Part shown: positions 47,130 through 58,389 of the stretch, in pieces
Layout: each line of letters starts with the position of its first letter
How positions within the stretch are numbered: position 1 is the stretch's first letter
Origin: Talpa occidentalis
Lineage: Eukaryota > Chordata > Mammalia > Eulipotyphla > Talpidae
DNA length: 64,000 bases
NCBI RefSeq assembly: GCF_014898055.3
Contig: NW_023601322.1
Span: 65,686,740 to 65,750,739 of the forward strand
Direction of reading: 5' to 3'
The notes under the pieces: generated by a model
Told to the model about the DNA's origin: nothing
What the model saw: only the letters and a program-made list of their open reading frames with translations
Databases searched by the model: none
Position numbers and translations under genes: made by a program

Positions 47130-47161
47130 GTAAGCAAGCTAAATGGTAACTAACTGTGTTA

Positions 47162-47448
47162 CTGGAAGATGAACCTTTAAAAAAAAAAAGATTTATTTAT
47201 TTATGCATATAAGAACTGGGGTTCAGGCCAGAGTTGTTGGGGGGGTAAGAGGATTCACTAGAGACAGAGTGGGGAACAGAACAGGCAGACTAACTGAAAT
47301 ACACTGCTGAGGAGAGCAGTGGGCGAGGCAGGAGAGGTCTGTTGCACCATGTGGGTAGCTCCCTGGCTGGCCGGGAGATACCTTCATAGCTTCATAGGTT
47401 GTGTCTTAACCCCTTGTGCCACCAGGGAGACCCTGGAAGATGAACCTT
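47162..47448 (-). mobile_element. Young tRNA-derived SINE with 16-bp target-site duplication
   Basis: Reversed tail AAGATTTATTTATTTATGCA and reversed head CACCAGGGAGACCC. Exact CTGGAAGATGAACCTT duplication at 47162-47177 and 47433-47448. Confidence 0.94.
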
Positions 47449-48180
47449 GATGTATATTCCATTTGCATAATCTTCTGTTTCCTCTGACAGATGTTAGATA
47501 AAATATGAGAGCTGATTTTTTAGAGTAATTTTATAAGAGTGGGTATTCACATGAAGTCAGAACTGGAAGCAGATTTCCTCCATTGTTCTAGTAAGCCAGG
47601 AGGAAACCAAAAGCCTGTTTCCAGGAACTAGGCACACAGGTTCAAGTCAAGACTCTAAAAAGAAAAAAATGTTTGCTCGCTATTTTGGAGACATCAGGAC
47701 CTAACTTTTCAGAGAGGCTTCTAAATAGACACCCAATAAGCCCCCTTGTTATTCTATATCTTATACCCCTGAGTATTTTTTTCAGTGCATATACATAATG
47801 ATTTTAAGTTACTTTGTTTACTGACCCCACACACACACACATAGGTTCCCTGTCTTCTAGTCTCTCCACCCCACGAGAATGTAAACTCTCTGTTGGAAAG
47901 GGTGGTGCTGGGAGTAGTATGTGGCTCATGGCTGTATCTTGCACATTGTGAATGAATGAGTGAATGAATGATTTTATAAATGGGCAGATCTGGCAGATGC
48001 TCAGTGCTTCAGGCTTTCCTTAAAAGTGTAGAGAGAAAGATGAATTAACCCTGTAGCTGCCACAAGAGGAAAAGAGAACCAGAGAAAATCATGAACCACA
48101 CAGACCAGAATTTCTAGGGGTGGGAAAAGGGGAAATACAAGGTAGCTGGTTGACTTTAGGACAAAAAATGTTATACACAT
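47449..48180. other. No recognised feature
   Basis: Short (CA)n near 47829-47840; otherwise unrecognised. Confidence 0.5.
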
Positions 48181-48243
48181 CAGAGAGAGAGAGAGCGAGA
48201 GAGAGAGAGAGAACAGACAGACAGACAGACAGAGACAGAGACC
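48181..48243. repeat. (GA)n and (ACAG)n microsatellite
   Basis: GA repeats followed by five or so ACAG units. Confidence 0.9.
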
Positions 48244-48960
48244 TTTATTCCATTGGCAATGGCAAGTCACTGAAACAGGAAAGTGTGACTGCTGACTGGA
48301 CATACTTTGAGGCAGGCAAGTGGGTAGGGAGGCTGTGGCATCCAAGTAGTCGGTGATACAGGAGTGGAGATAGGAGATAGGGGAGCAAACTTAAGAAATA
48401 TTGAGCAGGATGTGAGGGCGATCTGGCTGCGACATCTGTCACCCCATTGATCACCAGGGTTGATTCGGCTGATCTGGCTGGCTAGGCGGGTGTCCCCTTC
48501 CTCCCTCACCGCTCCATGTGCGTCCCTCCCGAAGCTGCGCGCTCGGTCGAAGAGGACGGCCTTCCCCGAATAGAGACGGACCGGTCTTCGGTCGAGGGTA
48601 TACGAGTAGCTGCGCTCCCCTGCTAGAACCTCCAAACAAGCTCTCAAGAAATATTGAGCAAAAATTAATGGAACTTAATGTGAGGGAGGAGGCAAGGATA
48701 ACCTTAAAATTTCTATCCTTGAGGATATTACCAAGCACAAGTAGGAATAGGATGAGATAGGAAGATTTCATTTTCATATGCTGAACTTGAAACTGAGGGA
48801 AAAGTATTCATTTATCCATGTATTCAAGAACTATTTATCCAGTACCTACCTTATAAATGTGTAAGTGTGAATTTGAAGGGATAGGACTGGACTTCAAGGA
48901 GCTATATATCATTAGGATGTGCATGATCTGGGGCTAAAGCACCAGCAGGACGGGCACAGT
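48244..48960 (+). repeat. Old mammal-wide dispersed repeat, copy 6, interrupted by 7SK copy
   Basis: 'ggcaatggcaagtcactgaaac', 'gtgtgactgctgactgg' and 'gtagtcggtgatacagg' precede the 7SK copy. 'aatgtgagggaggaggcaagg' continues the same family after it (48661 onward). The last part (from about 48810) is weaker. Confidence 0.5.
48393..48660 (+). pseudogene. RN7SK: 7SK snRNA retropseudogene, 3'-truncated and tailless
   Basis: From 48408 the sequence GGATGTGAGGGCGATCTGGC is the exact 5' end of 7SK RNA. It continues collinearly with few substitutions to 'aacaagctctcaag' at about 48648, roughly the first 240 of about 331 nt. It then stops with no poly(A) tail. AAGAAATATTGAGCA is duplicated exactly on both sides (48393-48407 and 48646-48660). 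7SK RNA holds HEXIM and P-TEFb inactive in the nucleus; the 5' HEXIM-binding hairpin is largely retained here. The 3' hairpin and U-tail needed for LARP7 binding are missing, and the 5' flank is an old repeat rather than a 7SK promoter, so it is very likely inactive. Confidence 0.96.
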
Positions 48961-49739
48961 TGCTGGCACAAAGAAAACTACCTGTGGGAACCTGTAACTA
49001 AAGAGTCACCCTGTGAGGGAATGTAAGAAGAGAGGAGCAGGGGACAGACAACGAAACTCTGAAAAATACCAATGTTCCGGGGTTGGATAAAGGATCCAGA
49101 AATGGAGTGATCTGAAAGATGAAGGACTGGAAGGGTTTGGTGTCATGGAAAAAAAGTAAGCGAGATATAGGAACCAAGTACACATCTATTATCAGGTATC
49201 AGATGAGCTTTTAAAAATCTGAGCCTTCTTTCATGTTAAAATTTCTTCATGAATGATGTTTAAGTAGAAAATTAATATCTTTAGACAATGAGCCAAAATA
49301 ATGACCCTTTTTTTTTTTGTTCCTAGAGTCACCTTGTAATCCAAGGATTGTTTGGGCAACAGTTGCATCTCTAGTTATCAAATTCAGTTCCCAAATTTGT
49401 ATTATACTGGGCTTCTGCTTTAAAGCATTTTGAATAACTTTTGTCATTTCTGATGATTATTTTCTATTCTTGTCAGTCTGAAAACTGAATGCCTAAGATT
49501 GGAATGCAGCATTTAACTAGTATGATATGCACTGGTGAGAGAGCGTGGCTTCTGGCCTATTCCATGTGAGTGTGATAATAGCTTGTTGCAGACATCTGAG
49601 TTTTAGTTTCTTTGGGTTTTATTTGTTTGTTTGGTTGTTTGGTTTCCTACCCAGCATACGTACCCCAAACTTATAGTAATGGTACCTGAGTTTCTCTCAG
49701 GAAACCACTTCTTCCCTACTCCTAATCCAGGTGATATCA
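48961..49739. other. No recognised feature
   Basis: Includes a (GTTT)n patch at about 49620-49642; otherwise unrecognised. Confidence 0.5.
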
Positions 49740-50110
49740 GTGGAGCTAACTGCACTGGACCTCAAAGGGAGGGAATGTGACCCAGACTTGATCAATAAAA
49801 CATGGAAAGGCCCTGAACCCATTTACTGGCTCCAGGGTGGGCATTTGACCCAATTAAAAGCAATGATATAGAGTTCTCAGAGAAACCAGGCCAAAAGTAT
49901 TCTGCTGAATTTTGAAGCTGGGTTGATATATACCAGGAGCTGACGTGAGTTACTATATCATGGAAACAGCCTGTCTGAGAATAAAGCTAATGCAGAGGAA
50001 GGATGAGCTGAGAAATGAAAAGAAAGCGAGTAGTTACCTACTAAAGAGTTTACCTCTTTAGTACCCTGTCTGAGATCCAAGATGGCCATACTGAAGCTAG
50101 CATACAGCTA
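49740..50110 (+). repeat. Probable old dispersed repeat (family not named)
   Basis: 'ggctccagggtgggcatttgacccaat', 'cctgtctgagaataaagctaatgcagag' and 'gatccaagatggcca' (quoted in part) have the feel of an old mammalian element with a repeat-typical ending. Confidence 0.4.
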
Positions 50111-51139
50111 CACATCTCAATTATGTTAGTCAACAAGTTTCTTTTACAATTTTTAGCCACATTTTGTTAGCTTTTACATCTTTTGCAACCAAAAAGTCCA
50201 AATGAGAGACATAATTTCATCTCTATTTTTTCTGTTATTCACTAACAGGGAATCAACTGTCAAAAATCAGTCACTTCCTTAGCCCTTCTAGCCTGTGAAT
50301 GCATTCCTCATTATGCTCAGCACTTTCAAGTCAGCCTCCTGTCACCTCTGTATCAGCCTCACTCCAGGTTTCTACTTTGTTCTCTCTGTGCCCCAAAGTT
50401 TGGTTCCTCATCTAAACTCACAAAATTCAAAATTCGAAGGTCTACTAAGCAGTGGCTGTCTCACTTCCCATGGACACTTCCTGTTTATTGTATTCACTTA
50501 CAGCGGGCTCTTTCTCTCCTGTGATCTGTTTGTTTTAACAACTAGAGGCAGGACTGGACGGAAGCCACTTCTGTCCCCAGGCTTGGAAATCCCAACGCAA
50601 ATTGTTGGGCTCTGGCCACCACCCAACACCATGGAACACTCTGTTCAAGCTCAAGCCTTCTTTTCCTGAATGTCTTACCTGCTGCTTTCCCCCGCTCCTT
50701 CCTGACGTTTCAACTGATGTTATTCTCAACTTTGTCATCTCTATATAGTTGCTGTGCCACCTGGGACATTGTCATTTCCCCTCAAGGATATTGGGAATTT
50801 CTGTGAAATCTTATTTTACTGGTCTAGAGGAATCTACCTTCCAAATCCCACTTCCCAGCCACCATGATGACATTCTCCCTCCTTACCAAACAGGTAAGGC
50901 AATCATTCAGATTTGCCAAAAAAGGAAATATATCTTCAGAACTGCACAAGAGGAGAAGAATTTTGCCTTCAGCTTTTGCCTGAAACACAGGGAAATAACA
51001 GAGGGATCGACACTCCCTTGAATGTAGATGATGAGTTGCTCTCCTTTCTCTGCTTTTATTATCTTTCTCTCTTTAAGTAAGTAAAAATAGAGTAGCTTTC
51101 TATGTTCTTGTCAAAGCCCAGAAAACTGAATGGTAACCA
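50111..51139. other. No recognised feature
   Basis: Open frames near 50295-51021 show no family resemblance. Confidence 0.5.
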
Positions 51140-51381
51140 ATCAACTTAAATTCAATAACTATTTAATTTAGCATCTATTACATGTCAGGCTCTGTGCTGG
51201 GTAGGAATATACAGAGGAATGAATGAAGCACAATCCCTGCTTCATTCAGATTATAGGCCCGTGAGGGTAGAAAAGAGGCAGCAAATAAACATAAAACAAG
51301 TAAATAAATGAAGCTTCAGACAGTAAGAAGTGCTATCAAGAAAATGTAAAGGGATATGTGTTTTGGAGTAAGTGGACTTTT

Positions 51382-51670
51382 TAAAATTATGTTTTTTTTT
51401 GTTTGTTTGTTTTGTTTTTTATTCAAGAACTGGGATACAGGTCAGAAGTGCGGGAGGGTGAGAGAATTCACCAGAGACAGAGTGGAGAGCAGAACAGGCA
51501 GATGGACCAAAGACACTGCTGACAGGATCAGCGGGCGAGACAGGAGAGGTCTGCTCTGCCATGTGGGTTTCTCCCTGGCCGGCGGGGAATCGAACCGGCG
51601 CTGCACAAGCTGTGGACAGCTTCACAGCACGGCGCTCAACCGCTGCACCACCAGGGAGGCCCTAAAATTA
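51382..51670 (-). mobile_element. Young tRNA-derived SINE inserted at the L1 3' end
   Basis: Reversed element with intact B box (GCCGGTTCGATTCC on its own strand) and head CACCAGGGAGGCCC reversed. Flanks TAAAATTA (51382-51389, 51663-51670) form the duplication. The T-rich start includes (GTTT)n. Confidence 0.9.
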
Positions 51671-52723
51671 CATCATTTTTTAATGAGCTAATAGTTTACA
51701 TGCATATAATTTACAGGTATAGGGTCATACCTCTCTAGATGTATGTTATCTCACCCACCACTAAAGCACCCATAATACTCCACCATAGACCATGAGGTCC
51801 CTCTCCTAATTAATTCTCACCCTCATACCCTCCTGCTCTTATAGCCTCAATTCTACAGTCAGATTTCTATGGCTTGCATTAGTTCAGTTTTATACGTTCT
51901 TTGTTATGTTTCTTTATATTCCATGAGTGAACTTGTCTGGTATTTGTCTTTCCCCTCCTAACTTATTTCACTTAGCATAGCTCCTCCAGTTCCATTCATG
52001 TTGTCACATGAATTGTATTTATAGCTTTTTAATAGCTAAACAGTATTCTATTGTGAATATATACCACATTTCACATTTATCTGTCCCTGGGCACTTACAA
52101 ATTATTCCATAACTTGATAACTGAGCCACCAGTACTGTAAATAGTACTGTAATAGTACTGCAATGAACATAGGAGTGCATATATTTCTTTGAATTAATAC
52201 TTTTCCAGTCTTTGAGCAGATACCTATGAGTGGAACTGCCGGATCTTACAATAGATCTATTTTTATTATTTTGAGCAACCTCCACATGGGTTGGACAACT
52301 CTACATTCCCACTAATAGTGCATGAGGGTTCTTTTTTCCATGCCCTTGTCAGTACTTGTTGTTTCTGGTCTTTTTGATATAGGCCTTTCTCACAGATATG
52401 AGGTACTATCTCACTGTGGTTTTGATTCGTGTTTCTTTGATGGTAAGTGATGATGTGCATTTTTTGATGTGCCTATTGGCCATTCTTATGCCTTCTTTGG
52501 AAAACTCTTCTGCCCATTTTTTGATTGGCTTCTTTGTTTTCTTTTTATTGAGTTATGTGAGTTCTTTGTAGATCTTAGATATTAATTCTTTGTCAAATAT
52601 ATAATGTATAAATATCTTCTCTCATTTGGTAAGGTGCAACATTCAGTGATCATTTCTTTTACTGTACAGAAGCTTTCTAGTTTGATGTAGTCCTGTTTGT
52701 TTATTTTTGCTTTGGTTTCTAAG
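51671..52723 (-). mobile_element. L1 3' fragment, minus strand
   Basis: Reversed L1 phrases: 'acttatttcacttagcatag', 'ggttggacaactctacattccc', 'ttgtagatcttagatattaattc' and 'gatgtagtcctgtttgttta'. It is 5'-truncated at about 52723 and is the only clear minus-strand L1 here. Confidence 0.92.
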
Positions 52724-53009
52724 GGAACTATTTTAGATAGAGTGACCAGAGAAGGCTGTTCTGAGGAGATAATATCTAATTTAAAACCCAAACAAAGAGA
52801 AGGTACAAGCTACATGGAACTCTCAGAGTAAAACATTCTGGGCAGAGGGTCAGCATATGCAAAGGCCCTGAGCTTGAAGCAAGCTTGATGTGTTGAAGTG
52901 GGGGTCAGTAAGATACAATCCAGGCACCAAACCGACCTGCTTTTTCTTCTTACACAGTCCATAAACTAAGAATGGATATTAAATTTTTAATTGGTAAAAA
53001 AAAAAATTG

Positions 53010-53210
53010 TAGCACATGAACTTAAAATTTCAGTGACTAAAAATCTTTATTAGAACACAACCCTGCTTACTTATTTTTGTACTTTCTATGGCTGGCTTCA
53101 TGCCTCACTGGCAGAGTTGAATAGCTGCAACAGAGACCATGTGGTCTGTAAAGGCTAAACTATTTACTATCTGGCCTTTTGTGGTAAAAGCTTACAGACC
53201 CCATTATTAG
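53010..53210 (+). mobile_element. hAT-type DNA transposon fragment, same family as 12540
   Basis: 'ttattagaacacaaccctgc', 'ttgaatagctgcaacagagaccatgtgg' and 'actatttactatctggcc' (one quoted in part) match the body of a known mammalian non-autonomous element whose ends read 'ggtcagcaaac'. Confidence 0.75.
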
Positions 53211-53369
53211 AGAAACAGGAAGAAATTCCTTCCCAGGCTTGAGAGAACCTTGAATTTCCTTCATTATTTATTATATTTTGCCTGGAAATAACCAAAAACC
53301 TGTTTCCAGTTAAGTAATGTGGAAGATTAGAAAGAAACATAAACTGATAGTTTTCCTATTAAGAGGTAG

Positions 53370-53822
53370 ACTTTATGTCATTTTCCCTTGAATGTGGGGG
53401 ATGAGGCTTTGTCACTACTTTGACCCACAGAATATAGAGAGAGTGATTCTGTTCCAGTTCAGGCTTGGGCCGAAAGAGACTAACTGCTTCTACCTCCTAC
53501 CTCTTTGGACATTTTCTCAGAGCCAGGCACCCTATGTAGGTACTTTGACTACCTTGAGATGGACTTGCTGGAGAGATTACCAGGCCTCCAACAAGATGCC
53601 CCATATATGATGGAAGCCAACTTGGACACTTCAGACTAGCCCACTTACTAGCTGAATACTACTGAGTTGCCTCAGTCAATGCTACAGGGAACAGAGAATC
53701 ACTAGCCGACCCTGGCTGACTTCATGGCCCATAAAACTGTGAAATATTACAAAACAGATGCTGTTTTAAGCCACTCCACTTTAGAGTAATTATTCCATAG
53801 CAATAGATAACCAGAACAAACA
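53370..53822 (+). mobile_element. MLT1-like (ERVL-MaLR) solo LTR
   Basis: 'gatgctgttttaagccactccactttagagtaattattccatagcaatag' (quoted in part) is the diagnostic MLT1 3' end. The body contains the usual 'gatggaagccaacttgg'. Old, with no internal retroviral sequence. Confidence 0.8.
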
Positions 53823-54144
53823 ATACAGATATGTTGTATTACATAATAAGAAGTTTAGAGGACGATCAAGATCAATCCACAATATTACCAGGTGCTGATT
53901 CTATGCAGTTCCTCTGGTTCTGCTCCCTGCTTTGGGTTGATGTCTTTGTTATGTCAGTAGCAAGATGGTTGCAGTAGTTCCAGGAATTTTATTCAAACCT
54001 GACAATGTCCAGAGTAAGAATGATTGCTCTTAGGAAAGAGAAGATACAAGCTGGCCAGGTCCTACACTGGAATTAGAGGTGAAAACTCCTCCTCTGAGTC
54101 CCTGGGGAAATGGCAGAGTTTTGATTAAAATCAGTGTCAAGAAT

Positions 54145-54284
54145 GAACTAGGAAGGGCCTCCCCTGGTGGTGCAGTGGTTGAGCGCTGGGCTGCGAGGCT
54201 GTCCGCAGCCTCTGTAGTGCCGGTTCGTTCCCTGGCCGCTGGCGAGGGTCCCACAAAAAAAAAAAAAAAAAAGAACTAGGAAGG
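54145..54284 (+). mobile_element. Short tRNA-only SINE with pure poly(A) tail
   Basis: The head GGGCCTCCCCTGGTGGTGCA runs to 'ggcgagggtcccac' (about 100 bp) and goes straight into an 18-base A run. The usual 150-bp body and AATAAA/TCTTT tail are absent. Exact GAACTAGGAAGG duplication at 54145-54156 and 54273-54284. Confidence 0.93.
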
Positions 54285-54461
54285 AAATAGCTAAATAGAT
54301 ACTGGATCAGCAAACCACTGTGTTCAATTTTTGTTATTTTTAATAATTTTTTAAATAACAATTACTTTAAATAATAATTCCAAATAATTAAGTTTAATAG
54401 TTATCCAGGCTTTAGTAAGGTGGCAAAGCATGGGGTTAGAAGTTATGACTATTACAATTAA

Positions 54462-54800
54462 ATGGTGCAAAGTTTAAGGAAGGGAAACAGCAGGACCAGC
54501 TATATAATCAGCAGAACTCAGTGCTTAATGAAAATGGAGAGTCCCTTGTTAAAAAAGAATTTTAAGGTGCAACAGCCGAGCATTAAATTAAGCCATGGAG
54601 GTCTGAGCAAGGACTCTGTGTGGTGGCACAGGCTTTGTGCCCATGAAGTTGAGAAAGAACAGGGGACCTAGTTTAGATCGGGGGGGGGGGGGGGGGTTAG
54701 GAAAGCATCTCTGTAGAGGTGACATTCAAGCAAGGGCCTGAGGATGGAGACAATTAACCAGATTAAAGGCGGAGGAATGTGGCTCCCCAATGGAAGACTA
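54462..54800 (+). repeat. Old dispersed repeat fragment with a G(17) run
   Basis: 'aggtgacattcaagcaagggcctgagg' (quoted in part) is a phrase of the recurring old family. An uninterrupted run of 17 G lies at 54680-54696. Confidence 0.5.
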
Positions 54801-55619
54801 GCATTCTTTCTTCTCCATCCCCCAAGTTGGTTAAGGCTGAGGCTACACTGTCTTCATCAGTTGTGGTAAGATAAAAAGATAAAGGTAACCTATACTTTTC
54901 CTGTCTATGCCAATTTAGGCCTGTATCACAATCCTTTTCTGTGTCCAGATCTTAGCACCTGGGTAATCTACTCAAATAATCTGATTCTTCCCCTTCACTC
55001 CATAGATGGTCAGGACAGCCCCCAGGGGCCCCAGTCTGTAGCTCACAATTCTGATTTTCAGAATTGAAATGTATATAGTAATGATGTCATAGCTTCCCAT
55101 CTTATTAAGTCAGTATAAATGATGATCTTATAATAAAAATAACCATTCTATGGGAAGTCAAGAGTTTATTTTAATAATGACATCTTTGTTACAGCAATAA
55201 CAGACAGTAAAAAATTCAATAGGATAAGAGATGATCCTTTGTTTCACTGAAATATCTTAAATGGAAATAGGCTTTAGGTAAATATTCCTTTTCTAAATGA
55301 GGTTCGTTGTTCTGGACCTCAGGAAAGGAAAAAAGAGTTTAGATTCAGTTTAATCCAGCTCCCCCTTATCTGCGTCCCACGATCTACATACAAATTTAAG
55401 AAAAGGTCTACTCTTTAAGTATTTAAAAAAGGACTGAAAATTGCATCCATATATGAATTTTTCCCCAAATATGCATTTTAAGAAATGACTAATGCAGAGG
55501 GAATAACTTTCAGGACTGAACCATTTCCTCTTAGCAACCTTGACTTTATTTCTACTCCCACCATATTTTTACCATTATTACTATGTCTTGCCATTGTTGA
55601 CATCTTCATTATTATAATC
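54801..55619. other. No recognised feature
   Basis: AT-rich, unrecognised. Confidence 0.5.
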
Positions 55620-55760
55620 CTAGCTAACAGTCGTGAAGCACATCCTATGAAACAGGAATGATGCTGGGTGTTTTACATGCATTACCTCATTTATCCCGTA
55701 CAATGGCCCTTCTAAGTTAGTTCAATTTTACAGAATTCAGTGATGGCAAATAATAGGGCA
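55620..55760 (-). mobile_element. MIR SINE fragment
   Basis: 'ggtgttttacatgcattacctcatttatcccgtacaatggccc' (quoted in part) is reversed MIR. Confidence 0.65.
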
Positions 55761-55929
55761 ATGGAATCACTTAATCAGTTATCTGTGTCCTCACGTGGCT
55801 CCAAACTTCCTTCCACTAGCCCTCATGCCTTAAATAGAAAATGTCTGCTTAGTCTAAGGCCTCACTGGAACGGGTATTAAATGCGGTTTTGTGTCTCAAA
55901 GTGCCAACTGGACTCAAAGCATGTATCAT

Positions 55930-56055
55930 GCTCTGTTTCCCTAACTAGACTATTACCTCCTTGAGGACAGGAACTATCTTTTGTCCACCACAGTATTACC
56001 ATACCTGCCTGGAACAGGCAAGGTGTTCAAAAGATGCTGTGGAATCAATGGCTAT
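55930..56055 (+). mobile_element. L2 LINE 3' end fragment
   Basis: 'agactattacctccttgaggacaggaac' and 'gttcaaaagatgctgtgg' (first quoted in part) fit the L2 3' end. Confidence 0.7.
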
Positions 56056-56245
56056 TTTGTAGGGTCCTAAAATCTATGATTCATGGCAGGCTTAGGAGTC
56101 AAACAGGTTAGTGTCAAACAGAAATTCCAGCTTAGCCGACATAATTCAGCCAACTTTGAAGTCTGGCCAAGTTTTTAAATAGCATGACATGATTCTGAAC
56201 TTGGGGTCCTGGGCAACTCTTTTTTTTTTCCTGATTCACTGCCCC

Positions 56246-56309
56246 ATCAAATCATACTATGATTTAAGAGCAGAAGCATCAAATCATACTATGATTTAAG
56301 AGCAGAAGC
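56246..56309. repeat. 32-bp tandem duplication
   Basis: The unit ATCAAATCATACTATGATTT... is present twice without a difference (56246-56277, 56278-56309). A stub AGAGCAGAAGCATC follows near 56319. Confidence 0.95.
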
Positions 56310-56654
56310 GTTTAGGAAGAGCAGAAGCATCTAAAAATCTGATGGTGGACGTATAGGCTAAAATACAATCAGCTAGTCAGTTCACAAAATGCTAAAGTAC
56401 AGCTATCATGCTCTCCACAAGGACTGGGAGTATAACATTATTTTATTACTCTCAGAAGTGGAGCTAATCTTGGGTTGACAGAAGATCTGCTACATATCCT
56501 TGGATGGATTCCTTTTGTGCCTCAGTTCCTTCCACATGGAAAAAGGCAAATAAGGACATACACAACCAATCAAAATTTCCCACCACGGCTGTGGGTCCCC
56601 TCAGTGAAGTTTAATTTATTTACTGCTATTAGTTCAGAGTTTGGTCTTTACATT

Positions 56655-56815
56655 CAGGCATACCTGAGATCAGGCTTTGGCAGTGTCATATACCAGCCCA
56701 GAGCCTTGGGCATATCACTGGAAACTCTCAAAGCCTTAGCAGCCTTGCCTGTTGTTGGGAGGATGGTAAAATGTGATGATGTGTTTAGGATGCTTAGCCC
56801 AGTGGTAGGTATGTG
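56655..56815 (+). mobile_element. MIR SINE relic
   Basis: 'ggctttggcagtgtcatatacc', 'gccttgggcatatcactgg' and 'gaggatggtaaaatgtgatgatg' follow MIR order. Confidence 0.6.
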
Positions 56816-57589
56816 GATAGGCAGGCGGTAAATGGTGGTTTAGTCATAGTGATATCTATGCTGGCATCCCTGAACATATTTGACCCAGAACAGTCCAACA
56901 CACTAAGTGATCTTGGTGTCTCAAGTGATGGGTATGATCAGAAATCATCCTTCAATTATGCAGACTACTTTCTCAACTTCTATTTTTTAAGGCAAAATAA
57001 ATAAAAACTGCTGATTTCCATGCTAACAAGAAGCAGTGATATAAGTGAGGAATACAGGATGTGTGTGTGGAGTTTACATGTGTGTGTGTGGAGTTTCTGT
57101 GAGGCAGCATGTCGGATCAGGTCCCACCAGTGCACCTGTCATCTCAACTTCAAACTTGTAAGCAGAATTAATGTGAATAAGGCAATGCAGTTAGGTAGAC
57201 ACACTTATAACACTTCCGTCATTTTGGAAAAGGACACTTCTCTCTTGGGAGAGGTCCAAAAAATGAAATCTATGTTTTCACAAAGATAATCTGACATATT
57301 GTCAAGGAAAATCAACATCACTATTATACATACCTGGACAGTTTCACTCCCTTGTTTCTATTTTAAGACTTGAATGTAGCAAGGAGATGAAATATGACTC
57401 CTTTCTCAAAAGAGACTTAGCAGGCATTTCAAAATCCCAGGCTGCCCCATTTTCATTGGCTCATTGGTCAGTCCTCTACAGTTTCAAACTGGGTGATTCC
57501 AAAGGTTCAAGATGCCCATTAGATCACACAAACTATAGGCAGGTTCATTTGAAGGCAAAAGATGCTAACACAGTAACAACAGAATTCTG
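56816..57589. other. No recognised feature
   Basis: Short TGTGTGTG patches near 57060-57090; otherwise unrecognised. Confidence 0.5.
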
Positions 57590-57810
57590 CTAAAATTAGA
57601 TATGGCCATAGGACCTGCTTGGGCTATTGGAATGTGGTCAGTAGTCTAAAATAATCAGAAGAGGATTTCATGTGTCTCCCTTCTTCCTGCCAGGGACAGC
57701 TGACAGTGATCTGAACACGTAGTGTGAGCAGAATAACCTCCTATTGTTTTATGTCATTTATGGGCTATTGGTTTCTACAGAATAACCTATCCTGACTGAT
57801 TCAGCTAAGA
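57590..57810 (+). mobile_element. MLT1-like LTR, 3' part
   Basis: 'ttaggatatggcc'-like start, 'tgtctcccttcttcctgcc' and a decayed 'attgttttatgtcatttatgg...acagaataacct' end resemble an MLT1 LTR. Confidence 0.5.
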
Positions 57811-58389
57811 TATAAATGCAGTTGGCATTTATAACAGACACACTCAAGGTGACTACACCTAAATCCTCTCATCTTGGTCAACAACTAATTTCCAAAGCTA
57901 AGTGGTTAGTGGGACAGAGAAATGGAGCTGTGAATTAACATCAATGTCAGAATAGTTTTAACAGACTGGTGGGAGGAGTCAAAGAGATAGTCCTCAATGG
58001 CTCCTTGAGAGCTCAAAATATGATCCCCAATGTGTGTTCCTCACTGACACCCTAGAGAGAAGCCAGGGCAGGCTCTCTCTCCCTCAGCCTCAAGCACTCT
58101 CTAGGTGAGTTGGAGAGCAGGGGCTGACCTCACACTGAAAACACCTAGGGATATATCATCCATCCTGAGTAGCCCTTCCTCTAAGGCACTTATGATCTTT
58201 TCCTCGAGTGTTCCCAGAGGAAGGGCTCAGGGTGGATACCAAACTAGTGGATGCCTATCAGCAACCAGCCTCTCCATGAAGAAATCAGTGAGCTTCCACA
58301 CACTTTCTTCTCATAGCTGGAATGAAAAATGTCATTCCTTATTTTAATTTTTAAAAAATGATCTATATTCCACTAGTAATACAAATAAG
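57811..58389. other. No recognised feature
   Basis: Unrecognised upstream flank. Confidence 0.5.

Larger units (their letters stand above)
51140..52900 (+). repeat. Old mammal-wide dispersed repeat, copy 7, split by L1 and SINE
   Basis: Left part (51140-51390): 'catctattacatgtcaggctctgtgctggg' through 'gtgctatcaagaaaatg'. Right part (52724-52900): 'actattttagatagagtgaccagagaaggctg', 'ttctgggcagagggtcagc' and 'tgcaaaggccctgagc' (some quoted in part). The two halves are collinear around the insertions. Confidence 0.7.

Noticed and set aside
48267..48777. Open frames of 108-126 codons on the minus strand
   Set aside because: They run through the 7SK retropseudogene, a structured non-coding RNA copy, and do not represent protein genes.
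50295..50669. 124-codon plus-strand open frame starting MNAFLIMLSTF
   Set aside because: Composition is ordinary for AT-rich flank, no domain is seen, and no exon-like boundaries are supported.
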